This document shows, one piece after another, positions 14,013-25,174 of a stretch of 64,000 bases of DNA. A program made the translations under genes and the position numbers. The notes beneath the pieces are model-generated. The model was not told the origin of the DNA. It did not search any database and worked only from the letters and a program-made list of their open reading frames with translations. Origin of the DNA: Paracyclopina nana. Lineage: Eukaryota > Arthropoda > Copepoda > Cyclopoida > Cyclopettidae. Each line of letters opens with the position of its first letter. Position 1 is the first letter of the stretch. Location of the stretch: positions 2,676,001-2,740,000 of the forward strand of contig JAGUCH010000009.1 of NCBI GenBank assembly GCA_019096065.1, read 5' to 3'.

Positions 14013-14276
14013 TTTATGCGTGTGTCTTCGATCACAAGTAGAGCTTTCGTATTTTTAAGGCAATGCAAATCTTGACGCAGAAGACCTTTCCCACTCAGAT
14101 GATTATTTCAGTTTGGAAAACTGAAAACTAATCATTCGGTTTTCAACTTTGGTTCATTACAATCAGCGGCGACTTGAAAACGACAGTACGTCAGAAATAC
14201 GTATCTTACAACAAAAATAAAAGAATCGTTGAAAAAGTAAAATAATCCTTCAAGGCAAAATGTGCATACTGCATAA
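14013..14276 (-). repeat. Family A inverted-repeat element, copy 1
   Basis: Left end TTATGCGTGTGTCTTCGATC and right end GTGCATACTGCATAATG are diverged forms of the family terminus TTATGCGGTGTTCATCTAC. Inside are CTTGACGCAGAAGACC and the internal palindrome TTTCAGTTTGGAAAACTGAAA at about 14107-14127. It lies in reverse orientation. Confidence 0.55.
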
Positions 14277-14639
14277 TGAATATGAATTAATAAAAATAAG
14301 CTTCAAGCCATGCAAGAATGATTAAAGTGGTGCCTACAAAAGCCAAACTCGTACAGCTGCTTTTAGAAGATGAAGTAGGTGGCCAACAAAGTGGAACGAT
14401 GACAAGTGTGTCTGGCTCTCATTCACGATGTCTTGACAAGGATGGATTGGTGGAGAGGCAAGAAAAATACTATGTAGCAGCTACAGCAAAAAGTGTCAAT
14501 AGGCCTTCGAAGGCTACCTTATTGGCCACAGCCGCAAAAGCGAGCACACTGGCAGAAATGTACCACATCTGTTTCTTCTTCACCACTAATGAAAAGTCCC
14601 ATGCTCCCAAGGGAGCATACTAGATAATCTTTTGGCCGC

Positions 14640-14935
14640 AGCAGACAAAAAATATTTCTCCCAGCTTTTTGGTCAATCTCAAAAAAGCTGCATACAATTG
14701 TGAGGAGGTGCAACAAATCCAGCTTATCATCCAAGCGATGCATGACATTTTTGTCAATAATGTAGCTTTTTTGGCAAAGGGAATTTTTCAAATCATCGTA
14801 CTGCGGAATGAGTCTCGGCTGTTAGCTTTGGCATTTGTTTTCAGTGAGCAAAACTGAATTCAGCTCCGGAATGAGAAAGTTTCCTCGCGCCAAGATTGTC
14901 TGACTTATCATCGAAGAATCGTACGACTTAGGCAT
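14640..14935 (+). repeat. Family A element, copy 2 (diverged)
   Basis: TTTTCAGTGAGCAAAACTGAA at about 14838 is followed by a match to the family GTTTCCTYGCGTCAAGATT block. The stretch TTTTTGGCAAA...TTTTCAAATCATC before it matches the copy at 25.5 kb. Ends are poorly defined. Confidence 0.45.
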
Positions 14936-14947
14936 TTGGCAAAATGT

Positions 14948-15083
14948 AGAGAGCCACAAATGCTTGAAGAATCTCCGAAAAGCCCCACTCAGGGTATCTA
15001 GCGGGCCGTTGATGGTCGAGGACGTACTCGAGGCCGACCTTGAGGACAAGCAGAAGAAGATCGAGGAGAAAGGAACAACTTGA
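14948..15083. other. GC-rich island with coding character, possible exon
   Basis: A sharp GC-rich patch in AT-rich DNA. On plus, a frame ends at TGA 15081 with G/C-ending codons (includes LMVEDVLEADLEDKQKK). On minus, a pyrimidine-rich acceptor at about 15034 leads into a frame that ends at TAA 14928. Both cannot be right and neither matches a family I recognise. It may be an exon of an unseen gene. Confidence 0.25.
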
Positions 15084-15327
15084 GCTAGGGGCGAGCAGGT
15101 ACTTAACTAAAAGCCTCATACTCGCATATATACTATGCTGCCATTCTACAACTACGACTACAACTTTTTCCAATCCACGTACGTATACCCGGGTGGTGAC
15201 ACACACACATCTCCACGCGCGGAGGGGAAAACGACTCAAAGTTGGCTTGTCATCAGATAAAACTTCGCTTATGCACAGATGAGGGGAGAGCACATAAGTA
15301 TTAGGCCCCTCTCAGTATCGTAGTACT

Positions 15328-15478
15328 TTATGTGATACTCATCTAAAAATTATTTCAAAGCCAAGAAGGCTTTATTTGGTGAGACCAGGCTGTCTTCTTT
15401 TGAAATTGTTTGCTGCTCTCAAAACTGAAATTAAGACCAACATCATCTTGATTGGAAAAGGGGCTGTACTGCGCATGT
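15328..15478 (+). repeat. Family A element, copy 3 (short)
   Basis: Left end TTATGTGATACTCATCTA is clear. Inside are CTCTCAAAACTGAAATTAAG and CATCTTGATTGG. The right end is lost or diverged. Confidence 0.5.
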
Positions 15479-15747
15479 ACTGAATATGACTTTGAAAGCA
15501 GTATTCCAGGATTGTGCATTAGTATTGTGCGCTCTTTTGTTATAATAACCCCCCGCTGTGGAAAAGGCCCCAAGCAGGAGCTTAGTCATGCAGTAGTAAT
15601 GTAAAAAATCTTGAGCACGAGCACGTAGAAGGACAAGCCTAATTGCCAACTAGTAGGACTGCAGAAACTTCCAATTCTAATTAGAGCTAGAATACAGCAG
15701 CGGCTTTTCGGTGTAGTGGAATTACGTTCATAGTTCGTGCGTAGTGA

Positions 15748-15985
15748 TAATGCAATGTTCATCAGGTAAAAAGATAAAAATATCGGTGTTGAGCTGCTTT
15801 TTTATGCCAAGGTTAATTTCAATTTTGAAAACAAACTGAAAACAAAAATGAGAGGTGATCGACACTCGAGCTTCTTAAAAAATTCGATGATTTGAAAAAG
15901 CAACAACTCTATAAATAGTGCATCAAATTAAAAAAATATATTGTCGTTATTAATTTTGATGGTAAAGTAGATGAACACCTCGTAG
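15748..15985 (-). repeat. Family A element, copy 4
   Basis: Ends read AATGCAATGTTCATCAGG and GTAGATGAACACCTCG, inverted relative to each other. The core palindrome is present as CAATTTTGAAAACAAACTGA. Confidence 0.6.
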
Positions 15986-16212
15986 TATATGGTATATGGC
16001 TCTTGCTTCATCTGCACAAAAGATGTAAAACTAGGTAATTTAGAGCTAGTATGCTCATCTTGAGCTCGTTCATCTCTACTTGTGCTCAGTAGAAGGTGAG
16101 TTAATCGAGCTGAGCGAAGCATGGGTGTGATCAGCTGATAACCTGCTCTAAGATCTGATCAAACTTTGCCTAGCTGCTCATCAGCATTTATTCTTGAATA
16201 TTCAAACTGCAC

Positions 16213-16234
16213 ACATCCCCACCAGAATAATTGA
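16213..16234 (+). repeat. Left terminal inverted repeat of the 8.5-kb transposon
   Basis: Starts ACATCCCCACC and pairs with the reverse complement of 24698-24719, with one mismatch. The pairing could extend outward if the true end is CACACATCCCC on the left, but the right side does not follow. Confidence 0.88.
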
Positions 16235-16414
16235 TTTGTGCATATTGAGAATTGAACTGTGAGGCTTCTGTTAAAAAATTGATCTATGTACAGTAAATAA
16301 AGAGATGTTTTCGAAACCTGAATTTACTATGCAAATAGTTCTATGTACATAAGGAAAATAGTGACTTATGAAACATCCATGCACATTATGAAAATGGAAA
16401 GCTGTTTTTTGACT

Positions 16415-16620
16415 CAAATTGATCTGTTAAATTGATCATTGAACGTTCCATGCATAATACAAAGAAAAATGATATGTGATGCTACTGTTTCGAACAGATC
16501 AAACTTTTGCCACTAACCAATTTGATCTTTTAAATTGATCATTGAACGTTCCATGCATTATACAAAGCAAAATGATATGTGATGCAACTGTTTCGAAAAG
16601 ATCAAACTTTTGCCACTAGC
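16415..16620 (+). repeat. Two 103-bp subterminal tandem repeats
   Basis: Units 16415-16517 and 16518-16620 are about 93% identical. A decayed third unit starts at 16621. Each carries AAATTGATCATTGAACGTTC, CCATGCAT and a CTGTTTCGAA.AGATCAAAC segment. Subterminal arrays of this kind bind transposase in CACTA elements; here that is inference. Confidence 0.9.
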
Positions 16621-16718
16621 CAATTTGATATGTGAAGTTGCTATGAATGAAATAATGGCAAATATGTGTCCGTTCCATGATGATAATTAATGAACGTTTT
16701 GTAATGTAACTGTTTCTC

Positions 16719-16724
16719 TTTATT
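16719..16724 (-). terminator. Poly(A) signal of the transposase gene
   Basis: AATAAA on minus overlaps the stop codon itself (TAATAAAG), so the 3' UTR would be very short. Confidence 0.55.
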
Positions 16725-19700
16725 ACATATGTAGTGCTGAAAAGGAGACATTAATGATGACATCCTCGTAGAAGACTCCTTTCCCGAGTACTTTATCCTT
16801 ACTGATGGTGATGCTTTCCCCAGTGGAGTGAGCAACATAACGACGAACGCCTACTTTTTCAAAGTTCAAACCAGGTACCTCGTCATGGAAGAACCGTTCG
16901 GTTCTTATGAGTTGGCATTTGTAACTTGACTCTTCTGTTGCAGATACCTGAAAGAACTGTGGATGGCTGTCATGCCAAGCGTATATGACACTGTCTGAAG
17001 TTGCGCATCGTCTCACATTTGGAGAAATCCGTACTGTTTTTTCACATGAATGTTTTTTGAAAGCAGCTATAAAACATCTTTGCATTACAGTCTTTGCAAA
17101 GCTGCAAGTATTATTGGTTATGACCTTTTTCACATCTCCAAACCGAGATTCAAAGTTTTCAGCACTGATCATGTCAAGACTTTTTTCTGCACGAACTTCG
17201 GGCAAATGATGGAACACATGTGTGTTATATGTACAGTTCTCATCCTTGAACACACGGTTGTACTTCTCATAGAAAGATCGATGAATCAATTCCAGGTACC
17301 TTGGAGTTTCTTTGAAACTGATGTACAAAGCATTTGGCAACAACGCTGAAATGGTAAGGTATGCAAACATAAGCCAAATCTGGCGGATTGATTTGTACTT
17401 TGCACCCGGCAAAGAGTCAGCAAAAGCCATAAAGCCGCAAGTAGCAATTGCAATGAACTCTTCAGCTTTATAATGTTTGAGCGAAGTCATCAATCTTCGC
17501 GGTCTTCTGTTAAATTCACTTGGAATAGCCATGGCTGTCCACTTATCGTCAAAACGTTTCACTATTTCTGCAGAGTCCTTGCTGAACATTTCCTTTGCAT
17601 TGCGAGGCTTCAAAATGAGATTGATTAGCTTCTTGCATACTCCTAGCCCCAGATTATGCATCGGTTTGATATCGATTGACTCAACAAGGTCAATGTTAGG
17701 ATCTTCAAGAAGGATGGATTCTCCTTTGACACCAAACACTTTGTCATCTGTGGCCTCACTGTTTTCTGGCAATGTTTTGATGTATTCGTAAGCACGAAGA
17801 AAATCAACATGAGTGCGTCTTTTGTAGTTCATGGTTGCCTTTGTGTACATGACTCGTTTTTGTCCTGTGGGTACAACACCAACTGCAAGGCAACGGTCGC
17901 AGGCACAATAACCGTTATGCCCCTTCATGTTCTTCAATTTCGACCTCATAGGAGCATCAGCAATCACATATCTCACAAAGAAACCTAGAATGTAAGCACC
18001 TTTGATGCTGTCGCGTACCATTTTTAACAGTGACTGTTGGTTGTCCTTTCTGTTGACAAAAATGCCAAGAACATAAACAAGTTGGCAAAGTTCAAATCTA
18101 ACACATGAAATGTTCATTTGGTCAACACCTGAATTTGAAAGGGGGACGCCATCGACACAAACATCGTAACGCTTGAGATAGGGATCTTTACCCTTTGGTC
18201 TACCATGCACCTGTTCATGGTAGTTAAAGACATCCTCCACAGTAGCACAAGTCCACACAGAAACTATTTCATAAATGGAGCGCGGGTACTTCTTTTCCAA
18301 ATATTTTTTGCCTTCAAAGAAAATGTGGCCTCCTTCCCCATTTCTCAAACGCACTTCATATTTCATGTTAATGTCTGGTGTCAACTTGAGCAACTGTTCT
18401 CTAATGGCTTTGTAACATTTCAGTTTACGGCCTTGATTCATGCTGCGCAAAAAATCCCAAACACTTTCACTTTGGCCTTCATTCAAGTTAATAGTGGAAG
18501 CAAAACTCAAAAACCTTTTTGCAGACACTTGTTGCGCTCTGCAATAGTTGGTAGCTCCAATTCTGCATTGTACTGCTTGCACAGCTCATGAAACGTTATA
18601 TCTTTCCTGCTCGTAATGCTGACCGGTACATCTGTCTGGACGTAGTTAACTGTCTCTTCTGGTACACTGTCGTTACTGTGCATGGAAACATCAATGTTGC
18701 TGCACATATCGTTTATCGACTCGTCCATCGCGTCGTCACTGTCAATCTTAGCTTGGCTGTCTAGGTCATAGTCCACCATTTCTCCTTCAAAGTCCTTAAA
18801 AGGAAAAACTTGCATGAAATAGCCGAAAAAAGGTATTTGTTTATTGGAAATTGGTTGCACTAGAAATTTTGGTCAGTTACATTTTTGTAATGAACTTAGA
18901 TATTCATTTGGCTTGACTTACATGATCACTAAGAGCTCCCATCATGACGCTAAGTTCATCAGCTTCAGAGCTTTCAATAGGTTGGACAAACTCTTCGTTA
19001 TCACTCTCAGATGGTGAGGGAATGGAGAATTCATCAACTCCTTTTTGTTGTCGTGGAGCTTCTTCGTCCGAGGCATACACAGTAGTTTCACGGTGTTGGT
19101 ACAGTGACTCATTTTGTTGAATTTCTGCAAGTTTGCTGGCAACAACTTGTTCAGCTTCTTCGTCACTATTGCTGTGGTAAGTACCTCTCCGATCCTCATT
19201 GAAACGTTCGTCAGCCATTTTAGCGTTGTTCACAGTAGCTTCATGGAACCTGTCACGTTCAGCATAAAGAGCAGGAATATAATGTTTCTCATAGAAAACT
19301 GGATCAGTTTGCCTGACTTGTTCAGGCACAGCAGTGGCAAGGTTTTCAGGCAACAAGTGCGCAGGTACATTGGTAAGTGATCCATACCCCACATTGCAGT
19401 CATAGTGGTCAGCCAAGTAACACCTACTTTCAGCAAGAATGGCGTCTGCACGTTTGCTTGCACTGTCACTCAAATTCGGCATTGGAAAAGTGCGACTCGC
19501 CAATTCCTCGGGGTCTTCATCATCAGCGTCCTCGTTAGGTGATTGTGGCGGCGGCCAATCATCTGGCATATAATCGTTGATGTCTTCATTCTCTTGTGGT
19601 GCTGTGTTGGTACTCTGCACAGCAGCTTCATTATTCAAAGTAGAAACTGGTCGCCGTTTGCGATAAAGCCACGCGTCACCTGGATTTTGCCCAGTCATGG

Positions 19701-20001
19701 ACAAATAGGTTTGAATCACATTTTCTTCAACTTGCATTTCAGCTAAGTTTTGATCCAAGAGTGACATTCCTGCTACAGACGCTCCAATCCTTCCTGAAGC
19801 AGCGTCGACATATTGCCTGAGTGCAGCAGCTCCAGGGTCATCGCGTTCAACGTTGCGTTCACAAGCTTGAGTCATCATGCTGACAAACTTACAGTCATGT
19901 TTATCCTTATTTGTCTCCAATGACATGGCCAGCTCCTTAAGCTTACGTCGCCTCTTCTTCTGCCGCTCTGCAGGCGTCAAGGCTGAGCCTGGCGTTCTCA
20001 T
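16723..20001 (-). CDS. Tnp2-like (Transposase_21-related) transposase
   Basis: Should cut and join the element's ends in the nucleus. Exon 1 runs 20001-18922 (360 codons, ATG preceded by an acceptor at 20017, so a 5' UTR intron is likely). Exon 2 starts at 18794, phase 0. The rest of the frame runs to TAA 16723. The large C-terminal part has the family's landmarks: VCVDGVPLSNS (Asp near 18152), IADAPMRSK..KGHNGYCACDRC (Asp near 17957, zinc-type cysteines), KPMHNLGLGVCKK (near 17650), P.EF.RRPRRL and AENFESRFGDVKK (Glu near 17160). These order as in animal relatives of plant TnpD. The N-terminal part is charged and acidic without a known domain. Exons 2 and 3 are out of frame around 18510: either a 44-base GT-AG intron (18582-18539) restores it, giving 1035 residues, or one base is missing from a five-T run on the coding strand. 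Confidence 0.87.
18509..18513 (-). other. Possible single-base deletion in the transposase
   Basis: The exon 2 frame stays open through meaningful-looking sequence to TGA about ten bases further on, and the downstream frame takes over exactly at this homopolymer. One extra base in the run would join the two frames without an intron. Confidence 0.4.
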
Positions 20002-20016
20002 TTTTGCTCGCCGAAT

Positions 20017-20139
20017 CTGAAAAAAACGGAAAATTGAATTTTCCCGTCAAATATTTCCCACAGTAGCATAACATTACAAAAACAGAATGATGAACAGAAC
20101 GTTAACAGATCAATGATGACTTGCACTTTTTTTACTTAC
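20017..20139 (-). other. Likely 5' UTR intron of the transposase gene
   Basis: Donor GTAAGT at 20139 and acceptor TTTTTTCAG ending at 20017, 15 bases before the ATG. The 123-base intron contains AACGTTAACAGATC read on plus, the same word found in the leader and intron 2 of the divergent gene. Confidence 0.6.
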
Positions 20140-20329
20140 TTAATCTTTCACCGCCGCGTCGCCGCAAAATCGTAATGCTGCTAAAGGCCACCTGAGGCCA
20201 AAGTAATGGCCCTTTGCGCTACGTGTATTCACAAACAAAGGCTGCACAGTGAGATCACAGTATCAAACAGATCGCTTTTTCAGATGATGCGTTTTTCCGG
20301 GTCAAGCGGCCATTTCTGACTGAAGGATG

Positions 20330-20530
20330 AGCGCGCCAAAAATTGCTTGGGCGAGCGCAAGGTGGTGCGCGGTGCGCGCCTGTGCGCTCCAGCAGCTTGC
20401 CCCAGTGTTAAGCGAGCGCGCTGGCGCGATTCCTTTCACCTGACGCAGCCGTGCGTGCCGGCCGGTATTTGAACGGGCACTATAAAAGCGGCCGGTGCGG
20501 GCCGGCGCGACTCAGTCGCTCGGCAGCCAC
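20330..20530. promoter_or_regulatory. GC-rich divergent promoter region of the transposon
   Basis: A sharply CpG-rich stretch between the two divergent genes with repeated GCGCG and GCCGGT words (GCGGCCGGTGCGGGCCGGCG). Its composition is unlike anything else in the window. Confidence 0.6.
20481..20517 (+). promoter_or_regulatory. TATA box and initiator of the plus-strand transposon gene
   Basis: TATAAAAG at 20481-20488 and TCAGTC at 20512-20517, about 33 bases apart, fit a TATA plus initiator core promoter of arthropod style. The ATG follows about 95 bases downstream. Confidence 0.75.
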
Positions 20531-20607
20531 CAACCCGGCAACACCTTAGCAAATTGTGAGCTGTTCTATGCTATTCTGTGCACATAACGTTCACAGATCG
20601 ATCGAAA

Positions 20608-23600
20608 ATGTCGACGAGGGACGAGGAACTCAACCTCGGCACCATCACGACGGTCTTGCTGACGTTCAAAACTGAACATTCAGAGTACGACGGACTAATA
20701 ATCTGTGATCTCAATGCCGATCCGTCTTTCCGTGAGATCAGCATTGACTACAAGGATGCGAGAAACAAGTCCATCCGTGATATTTTTGGATACGACCCTT
20801 CATGGGAGTTGAAGGCTTCCCAGCGGATTTTATTTAGGGAAGTTATCGACAACGCTGCGCTCCCGCCCTCACAGTGGGCAATCTTTTGTCGCATCGAAAA
20901 AGGTACTATAATGTTATTGTACTATGCACAGTACGTTCATGAATCGTTTTTTAGGCGTTGAAAAACAAATTCGCAATGACTTGTGCCGCACACTTTCTGC
21001 AATACTGAGAAAGTACAGGGGAGAAGAAAGGAAGCACTACTACTTCAAAAATATGGCCAACAACTGGCTTGAAAAGCTGGCGAAAGGGTATAACTACCCT
21101 CAACGTGACCCAACTTATGGCAAATTCTTTGTGACCAAGTTTGGAAAGCGCCCCCGCCGAGGACAAGATGAGGCTTTCCCTATGACTGATAGCGACGCGA
21201 GGCCTGGAAAGTCCCCAGCTAAGCAGCAGGGTTCGTCAAGGTCTTCTTTAAAGAAACCTAAAACGCCAATGAAGGCCGTTACTGGCGCTATTCAAAAAAA
21301 GTCGCCATTAAAGAAGGTAAGTGAGCTGTTCTGTGCACATAACGTTAACAGATCGATTGAAAATGACGAGTTGTTATGTTGGCTATACCATGGTTGTAAT
21401 GTTACTGTTCTGTTACAGGTTGCAACCACTCGCCGTGGTGCCGTTCCAGTGGAGTTGCAGATGGATGCCGACGCAATCCAAAATCTCAGCGAGTATGAGG
21501 CTGAGCAGGCTTCTCAGTCAAGGGCAACCATTCCATCTCAGCCATCGTTGTCGCAAACAGCTTCCCAAAGCTCGCAAATGGTGCCAACAAGGAAAAGCCC
21601 TCGTAAACCTGTCAGCCAGCCATCAGTGCTTCCACGCAACTTGGAAATTATCACGAGCTCTCGTGTTGGATCCAGCACATCACACGCCAGCCCTCTAGTC
21701 AGCCCGATTAATCCAGTGAGGATGGATGAACTGATCCAAATCCTTTGCGCTAAAATGGATGCTATGGAAAATCGCTTCATAGAACGGCAACAGCGCTATT
21801 TGGCCGATTTTTGCGTCGAGTCCCTACCTGAGGTCATTTCCAAGATCATGGACGAGAAGTTTGAGACGACAATTGTGCCCATGAAGGCCACTATGGAGGC
21901 CATTGATCAGGTGAACACAGCCAATGAGGGAAGGATTCTCACGTTGACCAAAATGGCAAAGGTAAAATGATTTCATTTTCATATCATGCATGGTACAATA
22001 ACAGATCAAATTTTGTAGGATAATAAGAAGGCTCAGGATCTCCTCACAGCCAAAGTGGGCAAGGTCCAAGACAATCAGGCAGGATATGAGCGCCGCTTGA
22101 ATGCCATTGCAGGTATGGCAGCCGAAACAAGGAGCGAGTGCACTGACTTGATTTCTAAAGTCCTGCCATTTCGATACGTGGGTCAAGCATTTGACATTCT
22201 CATTAGTGCTGATGTGTTCCGCAAATATGCAGGGTATCTTATTCAACCCAAGCTGGATTCGTTGCCAAAGGACAACATTATGAACGCGATGGCCCACATT
22301 GTGGTCACGACCATGTTCACGCCCATTGCGTCATCCCATTGCGCGTTTGGGGATACCAACAAGTAAGTTGACTATAACTTAATGTTAATGTACTGTGCAC
22401 AGATGTTTCATTACAGCGGCATCAGCAAGATGCACTACTTTCGCCGTGCCATGCCTAAGGCTTTTGGTGACTTTGTTTTGAGCCATGGTGTGACTTATGT
22501 TCGGCGCGCAAACAACATCACCTCTTCAACTCAAATGGAGAACTACGCAAAATGCCATGGAGGCATCCAGATCAAGTTTTCCAATGATCGGCAAAAGGTG
22601 GTTAAGACTGCTGCAGAGCGTTGCCCTACCTCAACTGATGCCTTGAACGCTCTGTATGAAATGGATGAGGAATACGTTGCCGATATGATGGTACATTCAT
22701 GTATGTTTGTTTCACAGTTCAATCATAGAATGATTTTTTTCAGTACGCCATTCCAAATGGAGTCAAGCGCTACAACAGGGCGGCTTACGATGCCATTCAC
22801 TCCAAGGTGCGCGAGATCAAAGCACTCATTGATGCTGAGTCAAGGGGAGCTCGTCCAGCTGCCAAGGACTACCCAAGTATGGACAAAGTATTCGAGCCTT
22901 TGTACCTGGAAGCTGGAGTCAAGATGGATGACCGTGAGGCCTATGAATTCATTGCCACACTAGCCAAAACGGCCAACATTGATCCGGCAACAGTGAAATT
23001 TTCTGGAAGCCAATTTTTGCCCCATGTAAGTCTATTCGTTCTATGACACAGCTGTGCATACATGTTTCATTATAGGTCCAAGCAACTTACAACGAGTTGC
23101 TGGCACAGGGAATGTTGGATATTGAGGGCACTGCAAAGAGATTCAATGTTTCTCGGGAAGGTACACAGGAGGCTCCTCCAGTTGAGGAAAACTTGGATTT
23201 GGAAGAGTTTGCTGAAGAGGACGATGCAGCTGAACAGGCCAGTACTTCCACGGCTACCAAAAAGAAGAGGAAGACCAGAGGAGGAGACGGTACCCCAGTT
23301 AAGAGGAAGAGGGTCTCACTTTCCAACAAGGGCCTTCGAAAGGCTGCCAGAGAAGGCCGCATTTTGACTGTTCAGAACAAGTCCACATCCCGTGAGAACA
23401 CTGTTGAGGTATGTCTATACTGTGGCTGTACTGTGCACATTACGATCATAACATATATATAGGAACCCGATCGTCCAGTGGTACCCCCCCAAAAGTCCGC
23501 CAAGCGTGTCAGGAATATTGGCGCTATTGTTCTTCATGACAATACCACGCTTGAATCATCCAATTCAAATACTGAGGACCTTTGCGACGACGAGGAGTCA

Positions 23601-24047
23601 TCTGACAGCTCTGATGAGTCTCTTGAGGAAATTTCTGACAATGAAACAGAGACTGCTGAAGCACCCGCTGCAGAGCAGCCCAATCCAAATGCGCACTTGC
23701 TGCAAGTTGTTGCCGAGGTTCATGACCAGCCACAAGAGCTGCCTGAGGTTCTGTTTACCGGCAATGTAGAGGTCATTACACAAGACCAATTCATGGAAGA
23801 GATTGCCGAAGTTGGAGCCAACTCTGAAGTTGCTACTGAGGTTGCTGAGGGCGAACAAGTGCATGATGAGAACGTGCCCCCTGTAAGTCCCGTTCCTACC
23901 ATACACATTTGTTTCATGGAAGCAAAACATTTCATTCAAATACCAATTCCAATTTTTGAATCCTCATGTTGCCTAGCCTAAAAAGTTTTTCTTCTATTTC
24001 AGCAACCAAATCCTAACGAGCAATCCCCTGAAATGAGCCTAGACTAA
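20608..24047 (+). CDS. Second transposon-encoded protein, unknown function, nine exons
   Basis: Exons 20608-20902, 20955-21316, 21419-21961, 22019-22362, 22417-22690, 22744-23025, 23076-23408, 23463-23882 and 24003-24047 join in frame to 965 codons plus stop. All introns are GT-AG and six of the eight are 50-57 bases. I recognise no family. Visible parts: a compact charged N-terminal region (1-200), a Ser/Pro-rich linker (about 250-315), a likely coiled coil (about 370-440), a conserved-looking region with KMHYFRRAMPKAF (about 515-700), a bipartite nuclear signal KKKRKTRGGDGTPVKRKR (762-779) and a very acidic C-terminus (from about 812). By analogy with CACTA elements it could be the DNA-binding partner of the transposase (a TnpA-like role), but no sequence match supports this. 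Every exon keeps its frame, so the gene looks functional or recent. Confidence 0.85.
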
Positions 24048-24187
24048 CTCCCTATGAAATGGATGCAGCTTTAACTTTTTGGACCAGAATCAATGCTCAA
24101 CGTCCAGGGCAACGTGGACGAAATTTCAAGTGAAGATGCTGCAATTTTGTACATAACCTTAAGAGAATTAACACAACAATATATGTG

Positions 24188-24193
24188 AATAAA
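24188..24193 (+). terminator. Poly(A) signal of the plus-strand transposon gene
   Basis: AATAAA lies 141 bases after the stop, followed by a short duplication of AAAAGGCCAT. Confidence 0.6.
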
Positions 24194-24697
24194 AGGCCAT
24201 AAAAGGCCATAAAGGATTCAATTTTTGAATGACTAATTTTTTTGCGATAGTGTGAAACATCCATGCATGGATATTATTTTTTAATTTTTAATCGATCTAT
24301 TCACAAATCGGTCACAGTATGTTAAACATAAAGGATAGACCAGCAGCTATGCCTGATTCTGTTTCATGAAAGAGACGTGGCACTCGTTTTGTCATAGTTC
24401 GTTTGTTTAGAAGCTCCACAGTTACTTCAGAGTTCATTTCACAGTATTGACACATTGGTGTCACATAACGGAGGCTCTGGAACCTTGGTACGTTTTCATA
24501 CCCTGAAACAGATGTTTCAACAGTTCAATCATTAACAGTACAATAACAGTTGCTTCATGAAATAGATTCACATAACGATACGAACTGTTCCATTAAACAA
24601 AAAGCTCTAGTAACCGTCACATGAAACTAATGTTTACATTTCAAATATAAATCGAGACCGAATCCTCAACTGATTCATGGTGCTAATGTGTCACTTC

Positions 24698-24719
24698 TCA
24701 ACTATTCTGGTGGGGATGT
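24698..24719 (-). repeat. Right terminal inverted repeat of the 8.5-kb transposon
   Basis: Ends TCTGGTGGGGATGT and mirrors 16213-16234 with one mismatch (G for A in the RTTGA part). Confidence 0.88.
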
Positions 24720-25140
24720 TAGCACTTCTTCTGTCGTAAGCCATTGTGGTAGAAATACGTTTGCTGTGCTACTACACTACAGCAGTATTTTGCAAAACCT
24801 TTCCGAAAGCTTAGCCCCATGGGGATTCTGAAATGCATTGTCGAGGAAAATGGTGGCCAAATTGCAGTAAAGGCCACACACAACAACAAAAAAGAAGGCT
24901 GAGCTCTTTCAACTGACTAAGATTAAGAATTTTCACGCTTTGATTAACCAATTGTATTGCCTCGAAGCAAGTACTTTTCCCAGACTGCTACAAAATGTAC
25001 TATTCACAATAATTGAATACTTTTCTGGCAATTGACATCAATTGAGCCAATTTTTGTTGCCTACATAGTGGCACAAACTACTTTTGTTCAGAATAAACTC
25101 TTAGAGATGGTATTTGGCTGAATTATTAATAGTCTGTCTA

Positions 25141-25174
25141 CTGCTGCTGCTGCTGCTGCTGCTGTTGTTGTTGT
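25141..25174 (+). repeat. CTG/TTG microsatellite
   Basis: Eight CTG units run into TTG units. Similar short CTG runs occur near 39129, 52396 and 63209. None is in a supported exon. Confidence 0.9.

Larger units (their letters stand above)
16213..24719. mobile_element. Autonomous-type DNA transposon, Tnp2-like, two divergent genes, 8.5 kb
   Basis: Inverted ends at 16213-16234 and 24698-24719 match at 21 of 22 bases (ACATCCCCACCAGAATA then RTTGA). Order from the left: end, 103-bp subterminal tandem repeats, transposase gene on minus, GC-rich divergent promoter near 20150-20520, nine-exon gene on plus, right subterminal region, end. The motif GAAACATCCATGCA occurs in both subterminal regions (about 16370 and 24254). 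The six bases outside the ends are CTGCAC and TAGCAC, matching at four of six, so the target duplication and exact boundary are unresolved. The transposase points to the CACTA/EnSpm (CMC) group. It may be defective if the frame break near 18510 is real. Confidence 0.88.

Noticed and set aside
20924..20954. ATG upstream of exon 2 of the transposon plus gene as a separate start
   Set aside because: These bases are inside intron 1; exon 1 splices in phase and has the TATA and initiator elements.
16205..24725. A clean 3-bp target duplication for the 8.5-kb transposon
   Set aside because: No identical bases directly abut the two ends; only four of six flanking bases agree, so none is claimed.
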